Source of the DNA: Coffea arabica
Taxonomy: Eukaryota; Streptophyta; Magnoliopsida; Gentianales; Rubiaceae
DNA: 64,000 nt
Reading direction: 5' to 3'
Assembly: GCF_036785885.1 (NCBI RefSeq)
Contig: NC_092320.1
Location: forward strand, 23,685,557 to 23,749,556
Shown: piece after piece, positions 47,901 to 61,627 of the stretch
Position numbering within the stretch: position 1 is the stretch's first letter
Layout: each line of letters opens with the position of its first letter
The notes under the pieces: model-generated
What the model was told of the DNA's origin: nothing
The model's input: only the letters and a program-made list of their open reading frames with translations
Databases searched by the model: none
Position numbers and translations under genes: made by a program

Positions 47901-49426
47901 TTATAGTAACCTCCACTCTATTGGAACGCATCAAGGAATTTCAAGAAAAGGACACGGAAGTGCAAAAATGGGTGGAAAAGAGTAAAATGGAAGACAAGAC
48001 AGATTTTAATTTGGGGTCAGATGGAATATTGAGGTTTCGGAATCGAGTAGTTGTGCTAAAGGATGAAGGGTTTAAAAGGGAAATCTTAGAAGAGGCACAC
48101 GGATCAAAGTTTACGGTACATCCAGGAGGGAATAAAATGTACCAGGACTTGAAGAGTCTGTATTGGTGGGAGAACATGAAGAAGGAAATTGCCTAATTTG
48201 TCCAAACATGTTTAATTTGTCAACAAGTTAAAGCCGAACATCAGAAACCGTCAGGATTTTTGCAACCCCTAGAAATACCTGAGTGGAAATGGAAAAATAT
48301 CACTATGGATTTTGTATCGGGATTGCCCAGAACGCAGAGAGGCCATGATGCAATTTGGGTAATAGTGGATAGATTGACTAAATCGGCCCATTTTTTGCCG
48401 ATTAACATGAAGTACCCGTTGGAAAATTTGGCCAAATTGTATTTGGATGAGATCATTAGGTTGCATGGCATACCTGTGAGTATTGTGTCCGACAGGCATC
48501 CGAGATTTGTTTCGAGATTTTGGCAAAAGATGCAGGAGGTATTGGGGACTAAGTTGAACTTTAGTACCATTTATCATCCTCAGACTGATGGACAGTCGGA
48601 AAGGACAATTCAAACACTTGAGGACATGTTAAGGACATGTATTCTGGACTTTGGAGAAAATTGGAGTAGGTTTTTAACTTTAGTGGAATTTGCCTACAAC
48701 AATAGTTTCCACTCTTCTATTCAGATGGCCCCGTATGAGGCACTTTATGGTCGGAAATATAGGTCTCCAATTTGTTGGGAAGAAATAGGTGAACGGAAGA
48801 TTCTAGATCCGACCACAGTATCTTGGATTGAAGAAGCTAATGAAAAGGTAAAGTCGGTACGACAAAGAATTCAGGTTGCTCAGAGCCGCCAAAAGAGTTA
48901 TGCTGATAATCGGAAGAAAGAATTGGAGTTTAATGTTGGAGATTTGGTATTTCTCAAGATTACACCTCTGAAAGCAAGGTTGAAGTCTGGGAAAGGAAAG
49001 AAGTTACAACCAAGATTTGTAGGGTCTTATAAGATTATCCAACGTGTGGGGAGTGTAGCCTATAAGTTGGAATTACCGCCGAGTTTATCTCGAATCCATA
49101 ATGTGTTTCATGTATCTATGCTTAAGAAGTATCATCCGGACCCTTCTCACGTCTTACAACCGGAAAATGTTGAGATTGATGAGACCTTAACCTATGAGGA
49201 GAAACCGGTTAAACTTCTGGATAAGAAGGTAAAGGAATTGAGGAATAAACAGATACCATTAGTGAAGGTCCTCTGGAAGAACCATGGGTTGGAGGAAGCA
49301 ACTTGGGAGATCGAAGAAGCAATTCGAGGAAAGTATCCAGACTTGTTCGTCAATCAAGGTAAATTTCGAGGACGAAATTTCTTAAGGGGGAGAGGATGTG
49401 AGGACTCGAAATTTCTATTATTTTAA
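44950..49426 (+). pseudogene. gag-pol: Unit 2 gag-pol pseudogene
   Basis: Same structure and lesions as unit 1: ATG at 44950 in the wrong frame, gag-protease frame to TGA 46586-46588, RT-RNase H to TAA 48194-48196, integrase to TAA 49424-49426. The translated segments are the same as in unit 1. The one internal difference I found is in the leader, G at 44766 against A at 36427 in unit 1. Confidence 0.9.
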
Positions 49427-52400
49427 AATTCCTAATTTTGGCTCAATTAATTATTTATTTGGATTTTTGCCACGAATAATATATTCTAGCCTATTAGATC
49501 TAAGTACATGATTTTATAGTTTGTTATATTTCTAAAAGTGTCTCATTTTAAAAATAAAATAAAAATATAGATAAATAAACAAATATTTTCTTATAAGCCT
49601 ATTTAGCGGAAAAAAAAATGAAAATGTGTCTAAAAACTTTAGCCAATTGGGAGTACAATAAGTTAAAAATTTGAGACCTATACAATGGACCTAAAATAGA
49701 CAATTTAGGTTTAAAAACACGAGTAATAACTAGTGGTTCGATCGTTATAAGAATTTCTCAAAGGTTTCAATTTTATTGCGCCTAAATTAGAAATACGTGT
49801 TTTCACGTGCGCGCTTAATTGGGAGACTTTGGACCATTATTTTGAGACAATTAGGAATGAATAATATTTATACAAATGTAAGTGCCCTAGAGGTTTAGTG
49901 CACTAGTGCAACAAACGTAAGAGAAATTGAACACAAAACGCGCGTGTAGGGTACTAGTTATAATTGATTTGACGTATTAAAAGATTTGACGTCAAGCGTC
50001 TCTTGTACGCAAAGGCTTCGGAACCGCAATTCATTTCCTTTCCTCTGCTGCAATGGACGGCTAGACTGCAACAAAGGAACAACCGAAGCTTCACCATTTC
50101 TTTTCTTCCAAAACTCAACCAAATTCCTACCAAAACTTCCATAGATTCTCACCAAACTTCACATTCATTTAGCTTTTCACTTGGACAACAACATAGGCTG
50201 AAAAAGGGAGGAGCTTTCACGGTTTCTTCAAGCTTCAAAGGACCGAAAAATCTGTCCAAACCAGCCATCAAAGTAGGTAGCAATCTAGCACCTTCAACTT
50301 ATCTTATGGAAGTTGATTTACGCATTTGAGTTGGAATCTTTACTTTAGTAGCTTGTATTGTTGGAAATGTGGGCTCTATGAACTCCCACTTTGGGTTGAT
50401 GGCTGTGATGATGTTTGATGATGGTTTTATTGCTGAATTAGAGCTTAAGGAAGTAGATTAAAGGTGTATTGTGGCCAGAAACGTTGTTTCACTCTTGAAG
50501 CAAAAAGTTCCCATTTTACCCCTGCTCTGTTCGGTCACTTTACTGCAGATAATTGAGGATTTAAAGGCTTGATTATGTTGTTTACATGTTGTAGAAGCTG
50601 TGTACAAAATTTCGTTGAAAAATATTGAGTTTTGGTGGGTCAAACGAATTTATTTCAAAAACTAGTAATCTGGAAAACGGTTTCGCCGTAATCCAAACCA
50701 GTGGTTGTATTTTGTCCATAACTCCGTGCTCCGACGTCGAAATCAAGTGCCGTCAGCGGCATTTGAAACTAGACGTTCCCATGTTTCCAACGGTGTATAA
50801 TTCACATTCTGGTTTCATGTGTGTGAGCCACACCATTCATCTGAAGTCGACTGTCCTGTTTCTCCGTTCTGCCGAAATGATTTGTGATGCTGCAACTTGA
50901 GGCTTGATTTTGAACCAGTTGCATGCCGAAACTTGAAACGATTTCTTCTGTAAAGTTGTAGCCCCGTGAATGTATTTTCTAACACTATCAACCATTCCCA
51001 ATTCCGAGTTAAATTGAGAGAGTTATGATCAAAATACGGCGACTGCCTCATTTTTGAAAACCTTAGCTTTGGACAGATTGCCTTAAGGATTTTTCCAAAC
51101 TTTGGTTGATTGAATGACCACCCTTCTGAGGGTATTTTTCCATGAAATTTGATAGAGAGATAACCTTCATATGGAAGTATTATACTGCAAAATTTGGTGT
51201 CAATCCAAGTCCGTTTCGGCACTTAACTAAAGGTCCAAAGTTGGAACCAAATCTGGAAATTTTGTAACAGTCTTGAATTTTTCCCAACTTTGAGCTACCA
51301 TATCTTGGTGCTCGAAACTCCGATTCTCGATCCGTTTGTTCTGCCCTAAACCTTACTTGCACCTCTAATTGAACTATAAATTTCAAGGGCTGGTTTGCAA
51401 CGAGTGAATTCTGCCGCATTTTCAAAGTTAGCGAAAAACCAACCCCGGCTCATTCCTGGGTGATTTGGAACAGCAACTTTAGGCTCATTTTTGAGCACTT
51501 TCCACTTCGATTCATGAAAAAGTGTCTTCTAGGAACTTGCAGTACTTTCTAAGAGGTTTTCAACGGTATAAAGTTTTCCAATTCTCGACTTATGTCGAGT
51601 GAGTTACGATTTTTCAAAGATTCATAACAAAACTGAAAATTTTCCAACTTTCAAGAAAATAGAGTTTTTCAAGAACTCTTTATTCTTTTGATATTATCTA
51701 AACGTTTTATCCCCGATTTCCTAGATAAAGACTTAAATATTGTTGAATGTTATCAAATCTCTCTCGAACCTCGATTTACGAGTAATTGAGGTTCATTTTC
51801 ACGGAATTTTCTAGAGTAATACTAGTGAACGAATTATTCCTCGATATTTGGGATATGGGTGATAATTCACTATTATTTGCTCAGGCACGCACGAGGACCT
51901 CCAAGAGGACCCTACTGTGGAAGTTTGAACTCTTCCTCCAATTTACTTGCTTGCATAACTTGGTGAGTGTCAAGTGTATGCCTACTTGAACTCTAAAGTC
52001 TTGATTCATGCTTGACTTACCTGATTACATGCTTAGCCTATTTGATTTTTGAAAAAATGGAGTCGAGTGTGTACTTAATCGCACTCGTTCTCATTTGGCA
52101 CAAATGACTCATGTCTAACATGATTTGCCTAATTTACATGACTTGAAATGCCTGCTTAAACATGTCAAATGCTTGAATACATGAAATGGTATGCTATGAT
52201 TGCATACGTCGATGGAGTGAATCTCCTCGACATTTACATGACACATGGGGGACGCCCAAACTCATAGGCCGACCTTGGAACTCGAGCCGGCATGGGATTG
52301 GTCGGGAACCTCGGTGAACCATGAGATTCACATGATAAGCTTGATCTATTGAGAGATCTCGCTTGACATACTCGTAAAGTATCGCCTTATAAATGTCGTG

Positions 52401-53041
52401 CGGGCCCGAAGTGGTGTATGGTGGACGGATGAGAAGTAAGTGGTGAACTACGGATATGAAAATATCAACCCAGTTGACGGAGAGTCATCACGGGGAGATA
52501 TACAAATGACATCGGCAAATGTGGAACTTAGCTCCTGAGAGCTTCTATATCCTTGAATTGTTTCTGGTTACAGTTTATTGGTGTTATTAATTACTTGCAA
52601 GCCAATACCTGAATTGTTATTTGGAGCTTGTTATCTGAACTATGTGTTTGCATGTGTGTTCTTGGCCTCACGAGCGTTTTGCTCACCCTGTAGATTTGTT
52701 TTCCTTAACAGGTTGAATTCGGAGGTAAAATGGAGCAGCCTCTTGATGTACTTTTGTTTTAGGGTTGCTAATACTTTTGTTATGCCTTCGGCTTTGGATT
52801 GTACTTTTGGTATGGAAATGTAACCTTTGGACGAATTGTATTTTGTGTACTGACGTGTGGTTTGGAGAATGGTTGACTATTATTAAGTTTGAACGTTTCC
52901 TCATTTATTGTATCTAAGTTTCGGTTTGTATTGTGTGGTCCGGCTATAAGTTGAAGGGAATTGCTTGAGTCCTGGCGAGAGTTGGGCAGACGTCCCGCGG
53001 ATACCCTTTGGTTCCCCTTAGGGAGAAGTGGGGGCGTCACA
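49397..53041 (+). repeat. LTR 3 of the array (inner)
   Basis: Matches LTR 2 at every position I compared. It is shared between units 2 and 3. Confidence 0.93.
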
Positions 53042-53288
53042 GTTGGTATCAGAGCGCTAGGTTAGAGATCTATATGGGAAACATATTAGATACTCTACCC
53101 TTAAGACTCGACATGGGATGACTTAGTCATACCCTAAGTGATACTTGAGGCGAACTAGCAACTAAGTTAGTCCTACCTCAAGTGACAATTGGGATGAACC
53201 AATGATTAGGTTAGGCATGCATTGCAGGATATTGGGACTAAATAGAGATTTAAATTTCTAACCCAAAAGGTGCTATTATGTTGCAGGG

Positions 53289-56200
53289 ATGGACAACGGA
53301 AATGGAGTTTCGACAACTAACGGGAATGGCCATGCTAATGGTCATATAGCGCCTCCTAGGCCTATCTTTTATCGAGCTTTGGCTGGGGAAGCTCGAGTAC
53401 GCTACTTCCCATCTGACCAATATATTCGCTGCTTTAGACTACACTGAGGATAGGCGAGTGAATTTCGCTGCTTTCCAATTTAAGGGGGTAGCCCGTGCTT
53501 GGTGGGATTTGATAAAAGGAAAATGGAAGAGAATTCAAACCCCTTGGACTTGGGATAATTTCACAAAGGAATTTAATGAAAAGTTTCTTCCGCCCTTAAT
53601 CCAAGAGAAGAGGGAGGATGAATTTATTAAGCTGAAACAGGGAACCCTTAGTGTAGCGGAGTATGAAGGAAAATTTACTAAACTTTCAAAGTATGCTCCC
53701 GAACTGGTGACAAATGAGCGAAAAAGGATTAGACGATTTGTTCAAGGACTTAATGTGGAGATACAAGAGGGCCTGGCCGCAGCCCAAATCTTTACATTTA
53801 CTGAGGCTTTAGAGAAGGCACAAAGGGTTGAAAGTGCAAGGTCTCAAGTGAGAGACTTCCATAGCAGAAAGAGAAACTTTTCTAGCCATGCTTCTGGACA
53901 AGCTAGTAAAAATGTACAGCCTTCCAAAATGGGAAAAGGAATGGGAGGACCAAGGACTGCTGGACCTTCGAGAGGAGCTTTATCTAGAGGAGGTCGTAGT
54001 GGACCGACACAGGCAAGAAGGGCACCTTCTAGCGGTTCAGCGGTGACCCCTCAAGTTTCATGTGGTTACTGCGGAAAACCAAACCATTCTGAAAGTGATT
54101 GTTGGAGGAAGTTTGGGAAGTGCCTGGCTTGTGGTAGTACCGAGCATCAGCTTGCGAACCGTCCAAATAAAATAAAGACGGGAGGTGATACCCAAAGGCC
54201 AGAAAAGTCAGATTCTAAGCAAACTAGTGCCGGAGGGAGTCGACCGAAAGTGCCGGCTAGGGTTTATGCACTGGACTATCAACAAGTTCCTGAGGCAACT
54301 GAGGTGGTAGAAGGTACGATTCCGATCTTTCACCGTTTAGCTAGGGTTTTAATTGATCCAGGTGCTACACATTCTTTTGTAAACCCTAATTTCATGAGTG
54401 GGATAGACTTGAAGCCAATTAAATTACCATATGATCTAGAGGTTAAAACGCCTACTGGAGATCAAAGTCTAATTGCTAATTTGGTGTATCAAGATTGTGA
54501 AATCTGGATTGGGGAACGAAAATTATCGGCTGATTTGATGGGATTGATGATTAAGGGATACGATGTAATTTTAGGGATGGATTGGTTAGCCCGTTATAAT
54601 GCTCAGCTAAACTGTAGGACGAAGGTTGTGGAGTTGCGTATTCCAGGAGAAGCAACCCTGAAACTGGATGTAAAGGGTAAATTAGTTTCGTCTGCACTTA
54701 TTTCAGGAATTCGGGCTAGAAAGTTGTTAAGTAAAGGAGCCCAAGGATATTTGGCTTTTCTTATTAACACCCCTAGTGATAAGGTGAAATTGGAGGACAT
54801 GCCTGTAGTGAAAGACTTTCCTGATGTTTTTCCTGAAGAATTGGAGTCCCTACCCCCGGAACGGGAAATAGCCTTTAAGATTGATGTAACTCCGGGAGTA
54901 ACCCCTATTTCTAGGACGCCATATTGAATGGCTCCAGCCGAATTGAAGGAGTTGAAATTGCAATTGCAAGATTTGTTAGAAAGAGGTTTTATTAAAGAGA
55001 GTGATTCTCCGTGGGGAGCCCCAGTTTTGTTTGTTAAGAAAAAAGACGGGAGTTTGAGGCTATGTATAGACTATAGAGGTTTAAATAGTGTTACAACTAA
55101 GAATAAATACCCCCTGCCCCACATTGATGAGTTGTTTGACCAATTACAAGGGGCTGTAGTATTTTCTAAGTTGGATTTGAGGCAGGGTTATTATCAGTTG
55201 AGGATTTTAGAGAAAGATATACCCAAAACTGCTTTTAACTCGAGATATGGGTATTTTGAATTTGCCGTGATGCCATTTGGGTTAACGAATGCTCCTGCTG
55301 CTTTTATGGATCTAATGCATAGGGTCTTTAAACCTTATCTAGACCAATTTGTGGTGGTCTTTATTGATGATATATTGGTGTATTCTAAGAATGTGCAAGA
55401 CCATGAGAAACACTTGAGAGTTGTTTTACAGACCTTAAGGGAGCACCAATTGTATGCTAAGTTTAGCAAGTGTGAATTTTGGTTAAAAGAAGTGACTTTC
55501 TTGGGATACATAATTTCTAAGGAAGGGATTAAAGTGGATCCAGTTAAAGTTGAAGCTGTTTCAAAATGGAAACGACCGGAAAACCCTACCGAGGTTCGAA
55601 GTTTCATTGGATTAGCAGGGTATTACCGGAGATTCATTCAGGATTTTTCAAAAATTGCTGGACCCATGACTGAATTGACCAAGAAAAATGGGAAGTTTAT
55701 ATGGAGTCCCAAGTGTGAGGAAAGTTTTCAGGAATTGAAAAGACGGTTAACAAGGGCACCTGTATTAGGTTTGTCAAACGGAAAAGATAGTTTTGTGGTT
55801 TACACAGATGCTTCTAAGGAAGGATTGGGTTGTGTTTTAATGCAAGATGACAAAGTAATAGCATATGCTTCTAGGAAATTGAAACCACATAAAGGGAATT
55901 ACCCTACTCATGATTTGGAGTTAGCGGCTGTGGTCTTTGCTTTGAAGAAATGGAAACATTATTTGTATGGAGTAACATTTGAGGTTTTTACAGACCACAA
56001 AAGCCTTAAGTACTTGTTTTCTCAAAAGGGGTTGAATTTGAGGCAACGTAGATGGATGGAATTTTTGGAGGACTATGATTGTACTATCAAGTACCATCCA
56101 GGGAAAGCTAATGTAGTGGCCGATGCCTTGAGTCGTCAAGTACAAATGGCTGGATTGATGATTAAGGAGTTTCAATTATTGGAAGAAGTGAGTTACTGGA

Positions 56201-57765
56201 ATCCTCGATTGGAACCAAGGAAGGTAATTTTAGAGAATATTATAGTAACCTCCACTCTATTGGAACGCATCAAGGAATTTCAAGAAAAGGACACGGAAGT
56301 GCAAAAATGGGTGGAAAAGAGTAAAATGGAAGACAAGACAGATTTTAATTTGGGGTCAGATGGAATATTGAGGTTTCGGAATCGAGTAGTTGTGCTAAAG
56401 GATGAAGGGTTTAAAAGGGAAATCTTAGAAGAGGCACACGGATCAAAGTTTACGGTACATCCAGGAGGGAATAAAATGTACCAGGACTTGAAGAGTCTGT
56501 ATTGGTGGGAGAACATGAAGAAGGAAATTGCCTAATTTGTCCAAACATGTTTAATTTGTCAACAAGTTAAAGCCGAACATCAGAAACCGTCAGGATTTTT
56601 GCAACCCCTAGAAATACCTGAGTGGAAATGGAAAAATATCACTATGGATTTTGTATCGGGATTGCCCAGAACGCAGAGAGGCCATGATGCAATTTGGGTA
56701 ATAGTGGATAGATTGACTAAATCGGCCCATTTTTTGCCGATTAACATGAAGTACCCGTTGGAAAATTTGGCCAAATTGTATTTGGATGAGATCATTAGGT
56801 TGCATGGCATACCTGTGAGTATTGTGTCCGACAGGCATCCGAGATTTGTTTCGAGATTTTGGCAAAAGATGCAGGAGGTATTGGGGACTAAGTTGAACTT
56901 TAGTACCATTTATCATCCTCAGACTGATGGACAGTCGGAAAGGACAATTCAAACACTTGAGGACATGTTAAGGACATGTATTCTGGACTTTGGAGAAAAT
57001 TGGAGTAGGTTTTTAACTTTAGTGGAATTTGCCTACAACAATAGTTTCCACTCTTCTATTCAGATGGCCCCGTATGAGGCACTTTATGGTCGGAAATATA
57101 GGTCTCCAATTTGTTGGGAAGAAATAGGTGAACGGAAGATTCTAGATCCGACCACAGTATCTTGGATTGAAGAAGCTAATGAAAAGGTAAAGTCGGTACG
57201 ACAAAGAATTCAGGTTGCTCAGAGCCGCCAAAAGAGTTATGCTGATAATCGGAAGAAAGAATTGGAGTTTAATGTTGGAGATTTGGTATTTCTCAAGATT
57301 ACACCTCTGAAAGCAAGGTTGAAGTCTGGGAAAGGAAAGAAGTTACAACCAAGATTTGTAGGGTCTTATAAGATTATCCAACGTGTGGGGAGTGTAGCCT
57401 ATAAGTTGGAATTACCGCCGAGTTTATCTCGAATCCATAATGTGTTTCATGTATCTATGCTTAAGAAGTATCATCCGGACCCTTCTCACGTCTTACAACC
57501 GGAAAATGTTGAGATTGATGAGACCTTAACCTATGAGGAGAAACCGGTTAAACTTCTGGATAAGAAGGTAAAGGAATTGAGGAATAAACAGATACCATTA
57601 GTGAAGGTCCTCTGGAAGAACCATGGGTTGGAGGAAGCAACTTGGGAGATCGAAGAAGCAATTCGAGGAAAGTATCCAGACTTGTTCGTCAATCAAGGTA
57701 AATTTCGAGGACGAAATTTCTTAAGGGGGAGAGGATGTGAGGACTCGAAATTTCTATTATTTTAA
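53289..57765 (+). pseudogene. gag-pol: Unit 3 gag-pol pseudogene
   Basis: Stops at the homologous places: TGA 54925-54927, TAA 56533-56535, final TAA 57763-57765. It carries the same gag N-terminal frame break and the same Cys-to-Arg change in the second zinc knuckle. I found no difference from unit 2. Confidence 0.9.
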
Positions 57766-60700
57766 AATTCCTAATTTTGGCTCAATTAATTATTTATTTG
57801 GATTTTTGCCACGAATAATATATTCTAGCCTATTAGATCTAAGTACATGATTTTATAGTTTGTTATATTTCTAAAAGTGTCTCATTTTAAAAATAAAATA
57901 AAAATATAGATAAATAAACAAATATTTTCTTATAAGCCTATTTAGCGGAAAAAAAAATGAAAATGTGTCTAAAAACTTTAGCCAATTGGGAGTACAATAA
58001 GTTAAAAATTTGAGACCTATACAATGGACCTAAAATAGACAATTTAGGTTTAAAAACACGAGTAATAACTAGTGGTTCGATCGTTATAAGAATTTCTCAA
58101 AGGTTTCAATTTTATTGCGCCTAAATTAGAAATACGTGTTTTCACGTGCGCGCTTAATTGGGAGACTTTGGACCATTATTTTGAGACAATTAGGAATGAA
58201 TAATATTTATACAAATGTAAGTGCCCTAGAGGTTTAGTGCACTAGTGCAACAAACGTAAGAGAAATTGAACACAAAACGCGCGTGTAGGGTACTAGTTAT
58301 AATTGATTTGACGTATTAAAAGATTTGACGTCAAGCGTCTCTTGTACGCAAAGGCTTCGGAACCGCAATTCATTTCCTTTCCTCTGCTGCAATGGACGGC
58401 TAGACTGCAACAAAGGAACAACCGAAGCTTCACCATTTCTTTTCTTCCAAAACTCAACCAAATTCCTACCAAAACTTCCATAGATTCTCACCAAACTTCA
58501 CATTCATTTAGCTTTTCACTTGGACAACAACATAGGCTGAAAAAGGGAGGAGCTTTCACGGTTTCTTCAAGCTTCAAAGGACCGAAAAATCTGTCCAAAC
58601 CAGCCATCAAAGTAGGTAGCAATCTAGCACCTTCAACTTATCTTATGGAAGTTGATTTACGCATTTGAGTTGGAATCTTTACTTTAGTAGCTTGTATTGT
58701 TGGAAATGTGGGCTCTATGAACTCCCACTTTGGGTTGATGGCTGTGATGATGTTTGATGATGGTTTTATTGCTGAATTAGAGCTTAAGGAAGTAGATTAA
58801 AGGTGTATTGTGGCCAGAAACGTTGTTTCACTCTTGAAGCAAAAAGTTCCCATTTTACCCCTGCTCTGTTCGGTCACTTTACTGCAGATAATTGAGGATT
58901 TAAAGGCTTGATTATGTTGTTTACATGTTGTAGAAGCTGTGTACAAAATTTCGTTGAAAAATATTGAGTTTTGGTGGGTCAAACGAATTTATTTCAAAAA
59001 CTAGTAATCTGGAAAACGGTTTCGCCGTAATCCAAACCAGTGGTTGTATTTTGTCCATAACTCCGTGCTCCGACGTCGAAATCAAGTGCCGTCAGCGGCA
59101 TTTGAAACTAGACGTTCCCATGTTTCCAACGGTGTATAATTCACATTCTGGTTTCATGTGTGTGAGCCACACCATTCATCTGAAGTCGACTGTCCTGTTT
59201 CTCCGTTCTGCCGAAATGATTTGTGATGCTGCAACTTGAGGCTTGATTTTGAACCAGTTGCATGCCGAAACTTGAAACGATTTCTTCTGTAAAGTTGTAG
59301 CCCCGTGAATGTATTTTCTAACACTATCAACCATTCCCAATTCCGAGTTAAATTGAGAGAGTTATGATCAAAATACGGCGACTGCCTCATTTTTGAAAAC
59401 CTTAGCTTTGGACAGATTGCCTTAAGGATTTTTCCAAACTTTGGTTGATTGAATGACCACCCTTCTGAGGGTATTTTTCCATGAAATTTGATAGAGAGAT
59501 AACCTTCATATGGAAGTATTATACTGCAAAATTTGGTGTCAATCCAAGTCCGTTTCGGCACTTAACTAAAGGTCCAAAGTTGGAACCAAATCTGGAAATT
59601 TTGTAACAGTCTTGAATTTTTCCCAACTTTGAGCTACCATATCTTGGTGCTCGAAACTCCGATTCTCGATCCGTTTGTTCTGCCCTAAACCTTACTTGCA
59701 CCTCTAATTGAACTATAAATTTCAAGGGCTGGTTTGCAACGAGTGAATTCTGCCGCATTTTCAAAGTTAGCGAAAAACCAACCCCGGCTCATTCCTGGGT
59801 GATTTGGAACAGCAACTTTAGGCTCATTTTTGAGCACTTTCCACTTCGATTCATGAAAAAGTGTCTTCTAGGAACTTGCAGTACTTTCTAAGAGGTTTTC
59901 AACGGTATAAAGTTTTCCAATTCTCGACTTATGTCGAGTGAGTTACGATTTTTCAAAGATTCATAACAAAACTGAAAATTTTCCAACTTTCAAGAAAATA
60001 GAGTTTTTCAAGAACTCTTTATTCTTTTGATATTATCTAAACGTTTTATCCCCGATTTCCTAGATAAAGACTTAAATATTGTTGAATGTTATCAAATCTC
60101 TCTCGAACCTCGATTTACGAGTAATTGAGGTTCATTTTCACGGAATTTTCTAGAGTAATACTAGTGAACGAATTATTCCTCGATATTTGGGATATGGGTG
60201 ATAATTCACTATTATTTGCTCAGGCACGCACGAGGACCTCCAAGAGGACCCTACTGTGGAAGTTTGAACTCTTCCTCCAATTTACTTGCTTGCATAACTT
60301 GGTGAGTGTCAAGTGTATGCCTACTTGAACTCTAAAGTCTTGATTCATGCTTGACTTACCTGATTACATGCTTAGCCTATTTGATTTTTGAAAAAATGGA
60401 GTCGAGTGTGTACTTAATCGCACTCGTTCTCATTTGGCACAAATGACTCATGTCTAACATGATTTGCCTAATTTACATGACTTGAAATGCCTGCTTAAAC
60501 ATGTCAAATGCTTGAATACATGAAATGGTATGCTATGATTGCATACGTCGATGGAGTGAATCTCCTCGACATTTACATGACACATGGGGGACGCCCAAAC
60601 TCATAGGCCGACCTTGGAACTCGAGCCGGCATGGGATTGGTCGGGAACCTCGGTGAACCATGAGATTCACATGATAAGCTTGATCTATTGAGAGATCTCG

Positions 60701-61380
60701 CTTGACATACTCGTAAAGTATCGCCTTATAAATGTCGTGCGGGCCCGAAGTGGTGTATGGTGGACGGATGAGAAGTAAGTGGTGAACTACGGATATGAAA
60801 ATATCAACCCAGTTGACGGAGAGTCATCACGGGGAGATATACAAATGACATCGGCAAATGTGGAACTTAGCTCCTGAGAGCTTCTATATCCTTGAATTGT
60901 TTCTGGTTACAGTTTATTGGTGTTATTAATTACTTGCAAGCCAATACCTGAATTGTTATTTGGAGCTTGTTATCTGAACTATGTGTTTGCATGTGTGTTC
61001 TTGGCCTCACGAGCGTTTTGCTCACCCTGTAGATTTGTTTTCCTTAACAGGTTGAATTCGGAGGTAAAATGGAGCAGCCTCTTGATGTACTTTTGTTTTA
61101 GGGTTGCTAATACTTTTGTTATGCCTTCGGCTTTGGATTGTACTTTTGGTATGGAAATGTAACCTTTGGACGAATTGTATTTTGTGTACTGACGTGTGGT
61201 TTGGAGAATGGTTGACTATTATTAAGTTTGAACGTTTCCTCATTTATTGTATCTAAGTTTCGGTTTGTATTGTGTGGTCCGGCTATAAGTTGAAGGGAAT
61301 TGCTTGAGTCCTGGCGAGAGTTGGGCAGACGTCCCGCGGATACCCTTTGGTTCCCCTTAGGGAGAAGTGGGGGCGTCACA
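57736..61380 (+). repeat. LTR 4 of the array (inner)
   Basis: Same as LTRs 2 and 3. It is followed by a further internal region, so it is not the array's outer 3' LTR. Confidence 0.93.
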
Positions 61381-61627
61381 GTTGGTATCAGAGCGCTAGG
61401 TTAGAGATCTATATGGGAAACATATTAGATACTCTACCCTTAAGACTCGACATGGGATGACTTAGTCATACCCTAAGTGATACTTGAGGCGAACTAGCAA
61501 CTAAGTTAGTCCTACCTCAAGTGACAATTGGGATGAACCAATGATTAGGTTAGGCATGCATTGCAGGATATTGGGACTAAATAGAGATTTAAATTTCTAA
61601 CCCAAAAGGTGCTATTATGTTGCAGGG